The translations under genes were made by a program, and so were the position numbers. The notes beneath the pieces were generated by a model. That model had not been told where the DNA came from and did no database searches. It saw only the letters and a list, made by a program, of their open reading frames with translations. This document shows, one piece after another, positions 10,298 through 22,222 of a stretch of DNA of 64,000 bases (its first letter is position 1; each line of letters begins with the position of its first letter). The stretch comes from Xestospongia bergquistia (lineage: Eukaryota; Porifera; Demospongiae; Haplosclerida; Petrosiidae), in contig OZ014421.1 in assembly GCA_963965975.1 (NCBI GenBank), forward strand, positions 1,741,001 through 1,805,000, given 5' to 3'.

Positions 10298-11089
10298 TTA
10301 AGTGTAACGTGAGGGTGAATATCTGTCAACTGGTGGACGAGACCGGGTGGAATGTCGGATAGGAGCTGTTCCATCAGTTGAGGGGATAGGACGTCCGAGG
10401 ATTACAGGCGTTGGGAAATTACCGGAGAACCCATCTTGTCCAACCCACTCATCATCCACGCATGAGGGTAATTGGGTGTCTGACTCACTTGTTTCATCTG
10501 CATATTGTCTTCTCAGTTGGTCTACATGTCTTCGTAAGAGTAATCCTTCATCTGTTTCAATCTGGTATGACACAGGTCCTGTAACTTTAACTATCCTCCC
10601 TGTAATCCATTTCGGTCCATGGAAATTCTTGGCATATACCTTTTCTCCAACTTCAAATTGTCTCGGTGCTCTTCCTGGAATACTTTTCTCCTGCTTGTCA
10701 TTCATTCGCACAGCTGTATCCGGGTGAAGTAGATCCAAATGAGTCCTCAACCTCCTCCCCATCAAAAGTTGAGCTGGAGAGAGTCCTGTTGTTGTCTGAG
10801 GGGTAATACAATATTTAAATAAGAACTTACTGAGTCTCACTTCCATTGGGCCATCTAACTTTGTTACTGCATTCTTGAATGTCTGTACTGCTCTCTCAGC
10901 TAGTCCATTGGACGATGGGTGGTATGGCGATGTGAGGACTTGTTTTATTCCATTGGCCGCTAAAAATTGCTGGAACTCTACACTAGTAAAGCCGGAACCA
11001 TTATCTGACACAATTTGCTCCGGGAGACCAAATGTAGCAAAGATGTCTCGTAATTTGGCAATAGTCGATGCAGCTGATGTAGAGTTAGT
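10298..11089 (-). pseudogene. Ty3/Gypsy-type integrase, 5'-truncated, copy B
   Basis: Same fragment as at 4299-5090, with a few residue changes: LLKGRR becomes LLMGRR, HVDRL becomes HVDQL and CMDDE becomes CVDDE. The second Asp (SDNGSGF) and the Glu (GLAERAV) of the catalytic triad are kept; the first Asp and all upstream domains are missing. It has the same break with host flank at about 11087, so it is a passenger of the segmental duplication and not a second insertion. Confidence 0.9.
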
Positions 11090-11710
11090 TTAAGTTTCTT
11101 AGCATCTGGTTCTTCAATCATCCCAAACTGTTTATAGCTTTCACGTTCCTTAGCATGTATACGGAACACATTTTTTCTTCATTATTTTTTTCATACTAAT
11201 TTCATAATGTTTCCGTATACTTTCGGAAAAGCAAACGTTTGTGGCAATTTACAAAAGATGATATCTGCAATAAAAAGTTGTACACTCATTCCTCCTTTTG
11301 AGTCTGTAGGCTCCTGTTAATATTCATTAATGAAAGTAATACTGCAATGCTAATTAATACATAGCCACACTTTTTATGATAACATATATATTATGTAGAG
11401 TAGAGTATGAGGTGACCAGTACACTAGTTGTAACTGTACTGTCAACTGATATGTCACTAGATAGTATTTGTACTTATAACAGTATAAGAGTTAGTTATAA
11501 TGTAAAATGTACCTTTATAATTAATACTAAATAACAAAAATAACAATAGCAATATTATGTTTAGTAGTATGTAATAACACACTTCCATGATGTTATAATT
11601 TACATTACAAACTGCTAATACTGTTAACTACATATCAAAAATAATGTTGCATAAATCAAACAAAATCAGTTTTATGAGTAAAATTCAAACAATTGTATTA
11701 TATGTTAGCA
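11087..11710. other. Shared 3' flank, second copy
   Basis: Duplicate of 5088-5712, with the same minus-strand open segment (HAKERESYKQFGMIEEP, about 11094-11169) and the same GTATACGGAA inverted repeat. No complete gene seen. Confidence 0.55.
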
Positions 11711-12270
11711 TTAGTCATCTTCATCATCCAGTAGTGATTCTCGTCTCATTACTACTGATACCACAGTCACTGAACTAGTTTCACATATTAAAGCAGGGGA
11801 TCCAGGACACATTAAAGGAACTTCTGCATCTTCAGTAATAGGATTTATTGGAGGCTTCTTAAATATTCTCATGATTTTTGTAAACGGTCGTTTCAAACAA
11901 GATTTAGACAGATGATCCCAAATATGATAGAAGATAATACCACAGAATACTATAAATGATACTGATACTAAAACAACACTTAACACTTGCCTTGAATTTG
12001 ATGTTTTGTAGGTTTGTGCATTCACATAAGCTATAATCATGAGATTAAGAAAAAAAGACATCTCTAGACAAGCCAAAAGTAAATGTCGATATATTCCTTC
12101 AAAAGGAAGTACATTGACATAATAACAAATAAAAGAGATGTTAACACATCCAAACTTATAGTAGCCTCAGTATCTAGAGACACAACTAGTGCTAAGATAA
12201 CATGAAGTAATAGTAAAAATCCAGTCCAAAAACGACACTTGTCCTTATATGGACCTCCATATGCATCAAC
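11711..12270 (-). pseudogene. Beta-helix multi-pass membrane protein, copy C (3' end only)
   Basis: Encodes only the last membrane helices and the tail (ending RRESLLDDEDD). The tail has its own version of the juxtamembrane part (RPFTKIMRIFKKPPINP against RPFAKIRSVFKKPPPDP in copies B and D). A 1-nt loss near 12098 shifts the frame between the 121-codon segment (11711-12076) and the upstream helix. At about 12270, after the codons for the YGGPYKDK loop, the gene is cut and fused to the kelch-kinase array. Signal peptide, beta-helix and stalk are absent. Confidence 0.88.
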
Positions 12271-12948
12271 TTAAGTTCCATCAAAAAACAAGTAATCTTA
12301 GACTATACAAATTACTTTATTTATTATAATTTATTCCATTCAGATGTATTAGTGTGTGTTAATACAGTATACAGTTAATGATACATAAAATATTAATGTT
12401 ATAATATGTTCTTAAGACTGTACTGTATCAGGTAGACCTGACTTGTCTAAATCAATGAAATAAGGATGTTGCATAGCAGTCTTTGCTGACATTCTCTTCC
12501 CAGGATTATAAACCAACATTTGCTGATATTAAAGACACTAGAATTGAAAAGGATCACTGAACAATAACTTACCATTAACAGGTCACAACCTGCTGCATCA
12601 AGTCAAGGACAAACTTGTTTTATTGTCTTCCCAATCCATTTAGGGAAATTTGGTTTAAAATTTGGTAGTTCAGTTACATTAGGCCATGTTGTATCATTAG
12701 GTGTACCCAAAATCCTACAGAGGAACTAGTTAAACCAGTTTATAAAACCTGTTTGATAAACCTGAAAATTCGGAAGAGTTGATCAATTTCAGAGACTCCT
12801 TGAAACAAAGGTTTTTTATTAGACATTTCAGCAAATATACAAGCTATACTCCATACATCAATGGGACAAGAATATCGTGCTGAACCAGTAAGACTTCAGG
12901 GACCCTGTACCACAGTGTTACTACCTGTGTAATTTAACAATGGGTCAG

Positions 12949-13012
12949 TGTGTGTGTGTGTGAGAGAGAGAGAGACAGACAGAGACAGAGACAGAGAGAA
13001 AGGCACACAGAG
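12949..13012. repeat. (TG)n/(GA)n microsatellite
   Basis: A GT-dinucleotide run passes into interrupted GA/GACA repeats, inside a CDK1-like intron. The matching intron of copy 3 has a longer version at about 37812-37978. Confidence 0.9.
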
Positions 13013-13390
13013 AGAGAGACCTCATGAGTGTACGTAGGCTTGTCCAAGTTCAGACAGCCAGTTTAACAATAGAACAATAAATAAAACTACTATAATGTAT
13101 GGTCATTGTATATTGTCATATGTTCATCCATTTATCCATACAATACATCCATTCATTTATATGTTTGTCCATTAATCCATTTATCTATTGATCCATCTAT
13201 CCATTTGTCAATCCATGTATCCATTTATCAAACCATGTATCCATAATTACTGTGATCATTACCTTTAATAATACTGGATCAATATACTGTCCAGATGGAA
13301 TAGTGTCAAGATATTTCTTTAAATCCATACTCATAAATTCAAAAACAAGATAGAACTTAGAATCTTGATGAATTATCTCCTCAAGTCTGT

Positions 13391-13391
13391 A

Positions 13392-13433
<42 letters not shown>

Positions 13434-13504
13434 GGAGGGAGGGGAGAGAGAGGGGGGAGAGAGAAAGGGAGAGAGGGCAGAGGGAGAGGGAGGGAGGGAG
13501 AGAG
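13391..13504. repeat. (GA)n microsatellite at a CDK1-like splice acceptor
   Basis: On the minus strand this is an interrupted CT/CCT tract that ends a few bases before the acceptor CATACAG of the exon at 13263-13386. It therefore forms the polypyrimidine tract of that intron. Confidence 0.9.
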
Positions 13505-13895
13505 TTGATATTATTTCAAGCCATTGTATTAGTGAATAAAACACATTCCGTTCACTTCACAATACTCACACACACTCACACTCTCACTTACGTCACAACA
13601 TTAGGATGTTGAACTTCCTTCAATATTGAAATCTCTCTAATAGCTATACTGGGTACACCTTCTTCCTCACTCTCAAGACGTATTTTCTTCAAGGTCACAA
13701 ACTTACCAGTAGCTTTATGTCTAGCCTTTAAAACAAGTGAGAAATATAGCGTGAAAGAAGAGTTACTTTGTAAACGACGCCATAAGTCCCTTCTCCAATC
13801 TATTCAATCTTTGTATAATCATCTATATACATGACTACTCTTTTTAAATAGTTTCTTCTCTAAGACTTGGCCCTGCTCAGGTAAGTACTGGTGCT

Positions 13896-14304
13896 TCTTC
13901 TTTGAATTTCTGCTGACTGATGTAATACTTCTTAAGTCGACTCTCTAAACTGTGAATCTAATGATGAGAATAATAACAACAACCCCTATGATTAAGAGTT
14001 AATTAAATATCTTAGCATTAGCTAATTCTAGTTGATGTGAAGTGCTTTCTAGTTCAGAGACAAGATACTGTCCTTGTGATACTAACTTTGTGTTCTCTTC
14101 CCTCAAACTTGTCATCTTATCCTGTACTGTGTTAGAGGTAGGTTGCTATACAGGAGAGAATGAAGGTCAAATGAAAATGACATCATCACTCACCAATGAA
14201 CTAGTAGTTCGTGAACTAGACTGTCTTGGGACAACACCTTTAGTAACAGGACCTACTGAAGGTGAGAGATATGTCACAGACAGAGGTGAGGTGGTCTTGT
14301 CCAT
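13896..14304 (-). pseudogene. Coiled-coil gene, 5' exons only, copy 1
   Basis: Exon 1 (14194-14304) starts MDKTTSPLSVTYLSPSVG and ends in a canonical GTGAGT donor. Exon 2 (about 14010-14130) encodes the coil MTSLREENTKLVSQGQ...LELANAK, but its donor is changed from GTATTT to ATATTT. Exon 3 (from 13957) begins IHSLESRLKKYYISQQKF and runs to a stop near 13880, just before the CDK1-like start. The central and 3' coil exons of copy 3 (38.7-41.1 kb) are missing because of a deletion between two internal repeats. A noncoding 5' exon seems to end at about 14459 (donor GTAAGT). I do not recognise the family. Confidence 0.7.
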
Positions 14305-14459
14305 GAGTAATGACTACAACTGGAACTTTTATAAACTAGAAAAGAATATTTAAATTTTATAGAACAAATTTGTATACAATTCATTATTAGATACAATTTA
14401 TTAATATTTTATTAAATACATTACCAATTATAGTATTGTATAAACAATGTACTTACCAG

Positions 14460-14590
14460 TTCACAATAGCCAGGAGTAGGCTACCACACCACACAGTACA
14501 CAAAAAGTTAAAAATATCTAGGGTGTGGTCTTAGTTAGGTGGGGCTGGAATGGAAGAGCATCAGTTCTTTAGTGTGTTCACTGACTCCTA
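14460..14590. promoter_or_regulatory. Possible bidirectional promoter: coiled-coil gene (-) and SHIPPO gene (+)
   Basis: The minus-strand coiled-coil gene has a putative 5' UTR exon ending at 14459. The first candidate exon of the plus-strand SHIPPO gene starts at about 14586. Less than 150 bp lies between the two divergent genes. The same layout recurs at about 31370-31500 and 41270-41410. No clear TATA box is seen, so this rests on gene geometry. Confidence 0.35.
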
Positions 14591-15940
14591 ATGGACGACC
14601 AGCTAAGAGACCTCAAAGGATTGTCTTAAAACTGACTCAGTAAATGAGAGAGAAGGTTTCTGTAGAGATGAGGTAGTCATTGTCAGGACAATATCTTATT
14701 ACAAACTAACTTGGACAAGAAATGATAAAAATTCCAGCGCAGTTCTTTATATACTTCAAGCCCTCGACCAATCAGATTTGACTATTTGTCCTCTAGCAAT
14801 CTTTAAATAACAACAATTCGCACTTTTATTTATTATCAGTAAAATTAATAGATTCAATTAATTAGATCATTGTTAATAATATTCTCTATAGTAACCTCAA
14901 CTCCTTCACTTTTTATACTATTGAAAAACCAAAGACATCTCATTGTATTGGTAAGTAATATAGTGAAAAGTCTTGAGAGGATTATAATTTCAGGTTTAAG
15001 ACAATGCTTGGTCTCACGGCCACCTCTTTCTCTGGAACAAATAGCGACACCTTCTCCCTGTACCTATGATGTCCGACCATCTTCTTTAAGTAGTAAAGGT
15101 CCATTATGTTGGATATCAACCCATCATATTAACAGTATGTCCTTTATTACTATGTTTAAATTGATAATGTTGTCATGGTAACAGGTAAAACCCCTCCAAT
15201 TATGACCTCAAATTTATGGATTTATCAAACTAATCAGGACAGGGAACAAGTAATTTTTATATAATTTTATTTATAATTTTATTAAATCTATTTAATTTTA
15301 GAATACTACTCCATGTTCCTATAATATACCTCATATAATTGGACATTAATCGTTAACTACAAGGACAGCACCATCTTATTCTATGAGAATTAAAACAACT
15401 CTACCTCTTGGTAATAAAAATTGGAATAAATTATAAGTCTGAAGTTCAGGACACTTGTTCTAGTCCCATACTAATAATACTTTAATGACCTTTATATTGA
15501 GGACACACCTCTACTAATGACATTGTCCTAAAGACGTACAGTGTGACAGTCTGAGATCACCATATTTTAATACTGATCCTATCACTAAACCTTAAACATT
15601 AAGTATGTGGCTTAAGGTTCAGACTGTCACACTAGACTTCCATAGTGTCTATTATAGAGATGTTCCATTTAAGTATGATCTTATATCTTCTAATAGGCTG
15701 GCTAACTATTCAACCAGCTCCTAACAGTTATAACACACTAGAGGCCACTAATATTACACTGACATCTTATCCTTCTTACATTATATCACATTTACCATCT
15801 CACAACAAAAGATCAAGTCAGCATTATCTTTAACAACTATAATATTAATGTTCTATTTAACAGAATCTACTCCAGGACCAGCTCACTATCATCCTAATAT
15901 AGACATCTGTACATTAAGTAGTCCAGCATATACTATATAA
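14586..15940 (+). pseudogene. SHIPPO-repeat (ODF3/CIMAP-like) gene, copy S1
   Basis: Plus-strand exons with matching phases: 14892-14950, 14994-15134 (TPSPCTYDVRPSSL), 15185-15249, 15302-15410 (TTPCSYNIPHIIG), 15697-15816 (QPAPNSYNTLEA), 15864-15940 (STPGPAHYHPN, stop). A possible first exon at 14586-14640 reads TPNGRPAKRPQRIVLKL. The recurring (S/T)P.P..Y pattern is the SHIPPO repeat of sperm-tail/ciliary microtubule inner proteins. The fourth of the phase-matched exons carries TAA at 15347-15349 where copy 4 has Gln, so this copy is probably dead. It converges on the kelch kinase, whose stop lies only 240 bp away on the other strand. Confidence 0.75.
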
Positions 15941-16178
15941 ATAACATTATATCTTATATTGTTAATATATCTGTATGTCAGTTAATAATACTAATTTTGA
16001 GATAAAACTTTCTCTCTAAGTGAAAGGGCAGAAATGCCAGTTAATAATTCAAACATTCACTTCTCTGCAAAATGTCCATATATGGTAATATTATTATAAT
16101 AATCACACATAGTACAATAACTAAACTAACTATTAAAATAACCTCACTACTAAAATTATAACACACACTAGTATACTA

Positions 16179-19100
16179 TTAAATGGTTTCATTGAAGTAT
16201 GTTATGATCTCTGACATTGTCGGACGTTCTCTACGATTCTCTTTCAAACATCGTTCAAGAAGAGCTTTAAACATTGGTCGTCTAATACTGTTAATATGAA
16301 GTTGTCTCTGAGCTACCTCAGGAATACGACGGATCATCATTTCAATCAAGACAACACCATAACTGTAAACATCCATTGCAGGAGAATGGTCTCTTGGTAC
16401 ACCAGCTTCTGGAGCAGAATAAACTGGATTACCTGGATTGACTGTATGACCAATCATTGGTTGAAGATTAGCTGAACCATAGTCTGATACCTTGGCTCTC
16501 CACCCACCACTAATTGGCTGAAGAAGGATATTAGCAGTGCTAACATCTCTATGTAGTATTGGGTCTGGTTTAAAGAGGTGGAGATAGTTGAGACCACAGG
16601 CTATATCTTGACTGATAGCTAAAACAGCATGATAAGGTAGAGGACCAGCTTCTAGCTCTTTGCGAAGACTAGTTGGCATTAGTTCTGAGAGGATGATAGG
16701 AGTACCCACTCGAGTGGCTCCTATGAACTGAAGGAGATTAGGATGACGTACTCGAGCAGCAATCTCCATTTCTCGTGTAAAAACTGATATGTTATATGGT
16801 GACAGGATAACTTCATAAAGACATTTGGCAGCTACTCTAAGGCCTCGAAATTTAGCCACCTTGACGTCTCCCCAACCTCCTTTCCCAAGGATCTCCTCAG
16901 TCATCTCAATCTCCTCCTTCCTTACTACCCAGTGAGACTGTTGTTGTAACTGTTGAACTTGTTGTTGAAGAGTGGCTATAGTACGTTGTCTTTGTTGAAG
17001 AGCGGTGGTTGAGCCCTGTAATTGTTGATGAAAATTATCACGTTCTTGACATAGTATTCTTTCCCTCTCTTGACTATCCTGTAACTGTCGTCTTTCTCTC
17101 TCTTCTTGATCTTGTAGTTGTTGTTGAAGTAACCTTTCTCTATTTCTGTGCTCAAGTTCAAGAGTAGCTTGAGTTTGTTGTTTCTCTTGAAGTTCTTGAC
17201 GTAATTGATGTAGTTGTCTTTCTTTTGTTTGAAGGTCCTCTTGAAGAGCTCTTGTCATATCTATCTGCTGTTGTTTGGTATCTTGTAGCTCTTTGTTGGT
17301 AACTTCAAGTTGTTGTGTTAAACATTGAATTTCTCTATCTTTCTCTTGTAAATCTTGACGTGATGAAGATGAAGGTTGAAGATGTGTAGGAGATTGGACA
17401 GTAAGTTGAGGTTGTCCATGTCTCTTCTGTTGTAGCTTAAGTTGATATTCTTCAGTAGATGTCAGGTTAGTTATTACATCTCCTACAGTCCACTGGTCAT
17501 CACTACATACTACAGTGAGAGATATAGTATGTTACAATAGTATTGAGTTATGAGACTAGTTTGTAATATAAACAGTTAATGTGTCAATACTCCTATATCA
17601 TACTGTGATAATACTGATAATGTGTGTATGTACTATATAACAAATACTATCATCAATAGACAGTACTTACTAAGTTCTATCACTGTAGTATCATTGAGTT
17701 GACCACCATAGTATCCTCCAAATTGTACTACCCATACAGTGGTAGGTGACACATTCCATAATGAGAGGGAGTGGCTATCTCTCATAGCCACTGAATCTGG
17801 TATATTGAGCTATAAGATGGAATATAGTGTACTATATGACATTATAATAATGATGTTATGATATTACTACAAAACTAGTCATTATACATGTAACATCAGT
17901 GGATACATGTACTCTAGTAACAGACTATAACTTTGTATCAACTGGTAGAGTTGACATGTTACAATACTTTAAAACATGAACATAAGTACTTATGTACAGT
18001 CTTTAATAACTGAATTATAACTATAAACAAATCAGATATATCAATAGACTATACTATCATAAACGTTAACATACTATAGTGTCAGGACTACAGGTATAAA
18101 ACCAGGTCAAAAAAACAATGACTATTATTAATTATAAATTTTCTATAGATGAGGGTTATTTTCAGAGGTCAAAGTTCAAATAGTCACATATTATTATATT
18201 TCCTCATATTATAGATCATAGACATTAACTCACTTTGTGTTAGACATTTGGCAGCCACTCTGAGGCCACGAAATTTAGCCATCTTGACTTCTCCCCAACC
18301 TCCTTTCCCAAGAATCTCCTCAGTTATCTCAATCTCCTCTTTCCTCACCACCCAGTGAGACTGTTCTTGTAACTGTTGAACTTGTTGTTGTAGAGTGGCT
18401 ATAGTATGTTGTCTTTGTTGAAGAGCAGTGGTTGAGCTCTCAAATTGTTGTCGAAAATTATCACGTTCTTGACATAGTTGTCTTTCCCTCTCTTCTTGAT
18501 CTTGTAGTTGTTGTTGAAGTGACCTTTCTCTATTTCTGTGCTCATGTTCAAGATTAGCTTGAGTTTGTTGTTTCTCTTGAAGTTCTTGATGTAGTTGATG
18601 TAGTTGTCTTTCTTTTGTTTGAAGGTCCTCTTGAAAAGCTCTTGTCATATCCATCCGTTGTTGTTTGGTATCTTGTAGCTCTTTGTTGGTAACTTCAAGT
18701 TGTCGTGTTAAACGTTGAATTTCTCTATCTTTCTCTTGTAATTCTTGACGTGGTGAAGATGAAGGTTGAAGACGTGTAGGAGATTGGACAGTAAGTTGAG
18801 GTTGTCCATGTCTCTTCTGTTGTAGCTTAAGTTGATATTCTTCAGTAGATGTCAGGTTAGTTATTACATCTCCTACAGTCCACTGGTCATTATTACATAC
18901 TACAGTGAGAGATATAGTATGTTACAATAGTATTGAGTTATGAGACTAGTTTGTAATATAAACAGTTAGTGTGTCAATACTCCTATATCATACTGTGATA
19001 ATATTGATATTGTGTGTGTGTACTATATAACAAATACTACCATCACTTACTAAGTTCTATCACTGTAGTATCATTGAGTTTACCATCAGAGATTCTAAAT

Positions 19101-21817
19101 CCTCCAAATTGTATTACCCATACAGTGGTAGGTGACACATTCCATAATGAGAGGGACTGGCTCCATCTCATAGTCACTGACTCTGGTATATTGAGCTATA
19201 AGATGGAATATAGTGTACTATATGACATTATAATAATGATGTTATGATATTACTACAAAACTAGTCATTATACATGTAACATCAGTGGATACATGTACTC
19301 TAGTAACAGACTATAACTTTGTATGAACTGGTAGAGTTGACATGTTACAATACTTTAAAACATGAACATAAGTACTTATGTACAGTCTTTAATAACTGAA
19401 TTATAACTATGAACAAATCAGATATATCAATAGACTATACTATCATAAATGTTAACATACTATAGTGTCAGGACTACAGGTATAAAAACAGGTCATAAAA
19501 ACAATAACTATTATTAATTATAAATTTTCTATAGATGAGGGTTATTTTAGAGGTCAAAGTTCAAATAGTCACACTTTATTATATCTCCTCATATTGTAGA
19601 TCATAGACATTAACTCACTTTGTGTTAGTGTTAGGTCACATGATAACTAGTAACTAACCTTTGTCCATGTCTTTGTATCAATGTTAAATAACCAGCTGTC
19701 ACCAATAGAATGGATGAATCCATAATGTCCACCTACCATCATCACATGTAGGTCACTAATAATAATGATAGCATGATCATATCTACTCCGAGGCCAATTC
19801 ACTGATTTGTGATGTGGTTTACTTATCTTCTCCCAGTGCTGGGTAGATAATATTCAAGTTAACATATTATACAATTAACATAGCAGTAATTAATACTGTA
19901 TACTGGGAAATGTTTAAGAATATTCTTCATTTTATAGTTTATGTCAATTTTAATTTAGTTACAATATTTCCTTTAATAAGACCTGGGACATCTATTTTAA
20001 TATTGAACAACAATAGGGAAATTTACTATTTGAGGTCACTATTTAAAATATAATTGTGAATTATTAAAGTTTCTAGAGTTAGAAGTGATTCTGAACATTC
20101 ATGATAAACAATAGCTTTAAACTTTGTGTATCAGTTAGTAAATGATAGATCAAGCATTGACAGAAATTTTAAGCAAATATTACCTCATTGTGAACTCATT
20201 TGTTTAAGGACTTTATGAAACTACAGTTATTTCCTGACTGAATAAACATTTTTAAAAAATAAAAATTATCTTTTTTTGTCTTTTTCACTTAACAGAACAA
20301 CTTAATATTAATTAATATAATATTATACATATTATTATAATATATATAATATTAATATTAATAATCAATTATAAATTATCAATAGACAATTTTGTTAAGC
20401 AGTCATTGTATCATTTATTCTAGCTCATCATCAATTTCACTGATATACAAAAAGGGAGGCTACTATTCAAGAGTGACATTTAGTAAATGAAATATGGTAT
20501 CACTATATAGTTGACTAAATGAATGTTTCAGTTATCAATATAATCTCTAAGTTGATTAAAGAAATATTAACAAACAATAAATCACTTGTTTATTAATAAA
20601 ACAGTTCCTAATAATAATATAAAGACATTATATACTATAAATTTAGTTCATTTAATAATATCAAACTTTAAACTTGATTACTCCACAATATTATACAGTA
20701 ACTAAATACTTTAACTTAATACATATTGTACTCACCACTGCAGTCTTTGTACACTGAGCAATATACACAGTGTTATTATAACGATCAGGAGTCTTACCAC
20801 CAAATAACAGAGCTCTGTTATTAGGTAGTGATGTAAGAGTAAAGCCATTACAAGGAGGTGGATATTCTCCAGTAATTTCTGGTACTATCCACTGACCTGA
20901 AATACAAACAGTTATAAAATTGTACTTGATATATAATGTATTAATAACATGATATATTGATCTTCTTACCACTGGATAACTGATAATAGTGGTGTTCATT
21001 AGTACGAACTTTACCATAATCATCACTATACTGAGCACCAGGTTGTGGAGAGGTAGGACGTGGACCAATACCACCAACTACCAGTAGATAATCCACTTCA
21101 TTGAATGTAAGTGATATCATCCTACAGCTTGACTTCATCATTGGACCCATACTTGGATTAGTTGGGAACAGTTCATTCCATGTAAGTGAATCTGTTATTA
21201 ATGAGTTGACACTATTGTGACAACAATGGTCATGATTACAACGTCCTCCAAAATAGTAGATCCTGTTACTGATAACAGTGGAGGCATAGCCCAAGATACC
21301 CAGTGGAGGTTTTCCATTAGTAGGTCGTTGTTCCCATCTACCAGTTGGTAAGTGAAATAATTCAATAACAGAGGTCATCCCCTGTTTGACTTCATTATCA
21401 TGTACTATAGGGAGACCATCTATATCACCACCCCACATGTAGAGGTAGTCACCCACTATATGTGTGGAGTGATATGACCTCTTTGTAGGTACATAATAAT
21501 CTGTAGAACATGACACACACACACATATAACAATAGATAAGTATTATAATAATGTAGTCAAACCTGATCTAGACGTAGCCAGATTTTCCTTCAAATAGAC
21601 CCGCCCTTAATAATGAGTTCTCAGTTATTTTAATTGAATACTTACAAGTTTCATCATAATCACAAACTGGTATACCAAAGGCTTGTCCAAGTCCAAAGTC
21701 AGCCAGTTTAATAGCTCCTTTAGCATCAATTAACAGATTTTGTGGTTTTAAGTCACAATAAATAATACATCGACAATGACAGAAAGCTGTACCTTTGAGG
21801 ATCTGGTAAGTATAACT
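16179..21817 (-). CDS. Kelch propeller-coiled coil-TKL kinase, copy A (with CDK1-exon fusion at 5' end)
   Basis: Exons: 20970-21500 (blades 1-3), 20736-20896 (blade 4), 19659-19838 (blade 5), 17671-17809 (blade 6), 16179-17509 (Gln/Glu-rich coil and kinase). These sum to one open frame of about 780 codons. Kinase motifs: GKGGWGDV loop, VAAK lysine, [11 protein letters not shown] catalytic loop, DYG in place of [15 protein letters not shown]; this pattern is TKL-like, and all catalytic residues are present. Upstream, exon 21646-21817 is a CDK1 exon (DLKPQNLL ... [11 protein letters not shown]) joined in phase to blade 1. Between blades 5 and 6 lie duplicated exons: an alternative blade 6 (19051-19195) and a coil plus truncated kinase exon (18234-18899). 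The true start codon is not identified. Confidence 0.82.
16821..19628 (-). repeat. Internal 1.4 kb tandem duplication of kelch/coil exons in copy A
   Basis: 16821-18243 is repeated at 18244-19628. Each copy holds part of the kinase N-lobe, the coiled coil, an intron and one blade-6 exon. The joint at 18243/18244 fuses an intron (ending TTTGTGTTAG on plus) to the middle of the kinase exon. The second kinase piece therefore stops after VAAKCL and runs into intron sequence (TQSELMS..., stop at 18184). Confidence 0.88.
19841..20735 (-). repeat. Conserved intron block between blades 4 and 5
   Basis: About 890 bp of AT-rich intron, with a TA-rich palindromic stretch near 20310-20370. It is nearly identical at 28235-29125, 35310-36205, 45377-46264 and 57749-58641, and in part at 50700-51255. 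It has no ORF. Its similarity is as high as that of the exons, which points to recent duplication or gene conversion across the array. Confidence 0.8.
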
Positions 21818-22187
21818 CTATTAATATAAGAAATAATGAAGTTAATAATAATATTAACAATAGAACATTTATAATAAATATAACTACTATAATGTATGGT
21901 CATTGTAGATTGGTCACCTATCTATACATCCATATAATCATTTATATGTTTGTCCATTAATACATTTATCTATTGATCCATCTATCCATTTGTCAATCCA
22001 TGTATCCATTTATCAAACCATGTATCCATTATTACTATGATCATTACCTTTAATAATACTGGATCAATATATTGTCCTGATAGAATAGTGTCGAGATATT
22101 TTTTAAATCCATACTAATGAATTCAAAAACAAGATCTTGGAATCTATAGAACTTGGAATTTTGATGAATTATCTTATCAAGTCTGTA

Positions 22188-22222
<35 letters not shown>

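Larger units (their letters stand above)
1..12270. repeat. 6.0 kb tandem segmental duplication (units A, B, partial C)
   Basis: Positions 1-5857 are repeated at 5858-11855 with an offset of 5999 (5857 left of the 142 bp deletion at about 283). A third copy starts at 11856 and stops at about 12270. Each unit holds the membrane-protein gene, its TATA box, one LTR, an integrase fragment and a shared 3' flank. Differences are scattered substitutions and 1-2 nt indels, so the duplication is fairly recent. At 12270 the third copy is cut inside the membrane-protein gene and joined to the first-exon region of a kelch-kinase unit, which marks the left edge of the central array. Confidence 0.93.
12412..13832 (-). 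pseudogene. CDK1-like protein kinase, copy 1 (pseudogene)
   Basis: Exons on minus: 13767-13832 ([10 protein letters not shown]), 13592-13725 ([13 protein letters not shown]), 13263-13386 ([15 protein letters not shown]), a remnant of the DFG exon at about 13020-13065, 12762-12924 ([10 protein letters not shown]), 12573-12714 (LGTPNDTTWPN) and 12412-12522 ([13 protein letters not shown], stop). [22 protein letters not shown] and EIDQLFRIF are hallmarks of CDK1. Defects: TAG at 13800-13802 right after the start (TKIE*IGEGTYG), a 1-nt deletion in the WYRVPE exon, TGA at 12603-12605, and no exon with HRDLKPQN. It cannot encode a kinase. It keeps the normal GEGTYG loop, unlike copies 2-4. Confidence 0.9.

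Noticed and set aside
18184-18654. A separate second kinase gene in unit A
   Set aside because: It is the product of an internal tandem duplication; the kinase is cut after VAAKCL and runs into intron sequence.
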